A DNA stretch of 64,000 nucleotides from Chitinophaga sp. 180180018-3 (lineage in GTDB: Bacteria; Bacteroidota; Bacteroidia; Chitinophagales; Chitinophagaceae), in contig NZ_CP140772.1 of the NCBI RefSeq assembly GCF_037893185.1, positions 1,054,001 through 1,118,000 on the forward strand. Direction: 5' to 3'. Below are positions 63,298 to 64,000 of this stretch, one piece after another. The notes under the pieces were generated by a model. That model was not told where the DNA came from. It worked only from the letters and a program-made list of their open reading frames with translations, and did not search any database. The stretch's first letter is position 1. Every line of letters begins with the position of its first letter. A program made the translations under genes and the position numbers.

Positions 63298-64000
63298 ATG
63301 AGATATTTATTGAGATCATTTCCATTCCTGGCTGTATTGCTGATCAGTTTTTCAGGATTTGCGCAGACTGCAGGCTGGCAGGCAGCATGGATAGGATTGC
63401 CCCATGTAGCAAGCGATACTAACCTATGGACTGCTTTCCGCAAAGAATGCTTCATTGAAAAAGTCCCTGAAACCGTGCCTGCCAAAATAGCCACGGATTC
63501 AAAATACTGGCTTTGGATAAATGGGAAGCTGGTGGTATTTGAAGGCCAGTTGAAAAGAGGGCCCAACCCACAGGACACTTATTATGACCAGGTTGATCTG
63601 GCGCCCTACCTGCATAAAGGAAAGAATACCATTGCCGTATTAACCTGGTATTGGGGACGGGATGGCTTCTGCCACAAAAGCAGCGGTAAAGCAGCGCTTT
63701 TATTCGAAGCAATGGCAGGCAGGGAAACAATCATATCGGACACCAGCTGGAGGGCAATAAGGCATGCCGCCTTTGGCAATACGGCGCCGCCGCTTCCCAA
63801 TTACCGTTTACCGGAATTCAATATTCATTTTGACGCCAGGAAAGACATGCCGGACTGGCAACAGAGGGATTTTTCAGACCGTTCCTGGCCGCATGTTGTT
63901 TCATACGGGAAGCCGCCTGTTGCCCCATGGCATCACTTGCAGAAAAGGCCTGTCCCGCTGTGGAAAGATGCAGGCCTGGCAGGATATGATAACCGCACTG
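63298..64000 (+). CDS. Alpha-L-rhamnosidase-like protein, 3' end outside the window
   Basis: The ATG at 63298 opens a frame that runs without stop to the edge of the window (234 codons). It has a signal peptide ending Gly-Phe-Ala-Gln. Next come Trp-Gln-Ala-Ala-Trp-Ile-Gly, Trp-Thr-Ala-Phe-Arg-Lys, and Ala-Lys-Ile-Ala-Thr-Asp-Ser-Lys-Tyr-Trp-Leu-Trp-Ile-Asn-Gly-Lys-Leu with Tyr-Asp-Gln-Val-Asp-Leu-Ala-Pro-Tyr-Leu, the N-terminal accessory beta-sandwich of bacterial alpha-L-rhamnosidases (GH78 type). Those enzymes release terminal rhamnose from plant glycans or glycosides in the periplasm. The catalytic barrel is not seen, so the family call is likely rather than certain. Confidence 0.75.
   Translation, partial: MRYLLRSFPFLAVLLISFSGFAQTAGWQAAWIGLPHVASDTNLWTAFRKECFIEKVPETVPAKIATDSKYWLWINGKLVVFEGQLKRGPNPQDTYYDQVDLAPYLHKGKNTIAVLTWYWGRDGFCHKSSGKAALLFEAMAGRETIISDTSWRAIRHAAFGNTAPPLPNYRLPEFNIHFDARKDMPDWQQRDFSDRSWPHVVSYGKPPVAPWHHLQKRPVPLWKDAGLAGYDNRT

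Noticed and set aside
1..64000. Search for tRNA, rRNA, transposases and integrases
   Set aside because: Reading the gaps and frames gave no cloverleaf with acceptor end, no rRNA motif, and no recombinase or transposase signature.

Overview
The window looks like a chromosomal segment of a Bacteroidota bacterium, most likely a member of the Chitinophagaceae such as Chitinophaga. The basis is gene content: two sigma/FecR/SusC/SusD modules, a type IX secretion (T9SS) sorting domain, an RHS protein with the Bacteroidota DUF6443 front end, TonB-dependent receptors, TAnnTTTG-type promoter boxes and almost no Shine-Dalgarno sequences. The genus is inferred from the sequence alone.

Region 1 (1-11.4 kb) is an RHS polymorphic-toxin locus. 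A truncated YD-repeat partner gene and a 1479-residue DUF6443/RHS protein are followed by a DUF1493 gene in the immunity position. Next comes AT-rich DNA holding an orphan RHS tip with a lipase-like Ser motif, a small membrane protein overlapping it by 4 bp, several small lipoprotein or exported-protein genes, and at least two broken genes. Region 2 (11.4-16.1 kb) is a three-gene minus-strand cluster of exported repeat proteins, the last with a T9SS sorting domain. Region 3 (16.8-24.5 kb) is a tripartite RND efflux operon with its TetR regulator and a following AraC gene. Region 4 (24.5-27.1 kb) holds a quinone-oxidoreductase-like enzyme, a divergent AraC regulator and a hemolysin III-family membrane protein.

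Region 5 (27.2-43.6 kb) contains two complete ECF sigma/FecR/SusC/SusD modules that converge tail to tail. The right-hand module also carries an arylsulfotransferase-like lipoprotein and a TsdA-like di-heme cytochrome. A perfect 53-bp inverted repeat fills the space between the two convergent stop codons. Region 6 (43.8-51.3 kb) is a vitamin B12 island. One cobalamin riboswitch precedes B12-independent methionine synthase metE; a second, facing it, precedes a BtuB-like receptor, a BtuG-like beta-propeller lipoprotein and a further surface lipoprotein. Low B12 should therefore induce both the B12-sparing enzyme and B12 capture.

Region 7 (51.3-58.1 kb) is a mix of small enzymes and regulators: NTF2-like proteins, a TetR regulator with a clear operator, a DUF1801 protein, a DUF2269-like membrane protein, a 56-residue AraC HTH protein, a class IV aminotransferase, an overlapping DJ-1/PfpI and GlxA-type pair, and a decayed phytanoyl-CoA dioxygenase gene. 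Region 8 (58.1-64 kb) is the start of a carbohydrate locus: an AraC regulator divergent from phytanoyl-CoA dioxygenase, sugar isomerase/epimerase, an (alpha/alpha)6-type glycosidase and an alpha-L-rhamnosidase-like gene that runs off the window. No tRNA, rRNA, CRISPR array, transposase or integrase gene was recognised.
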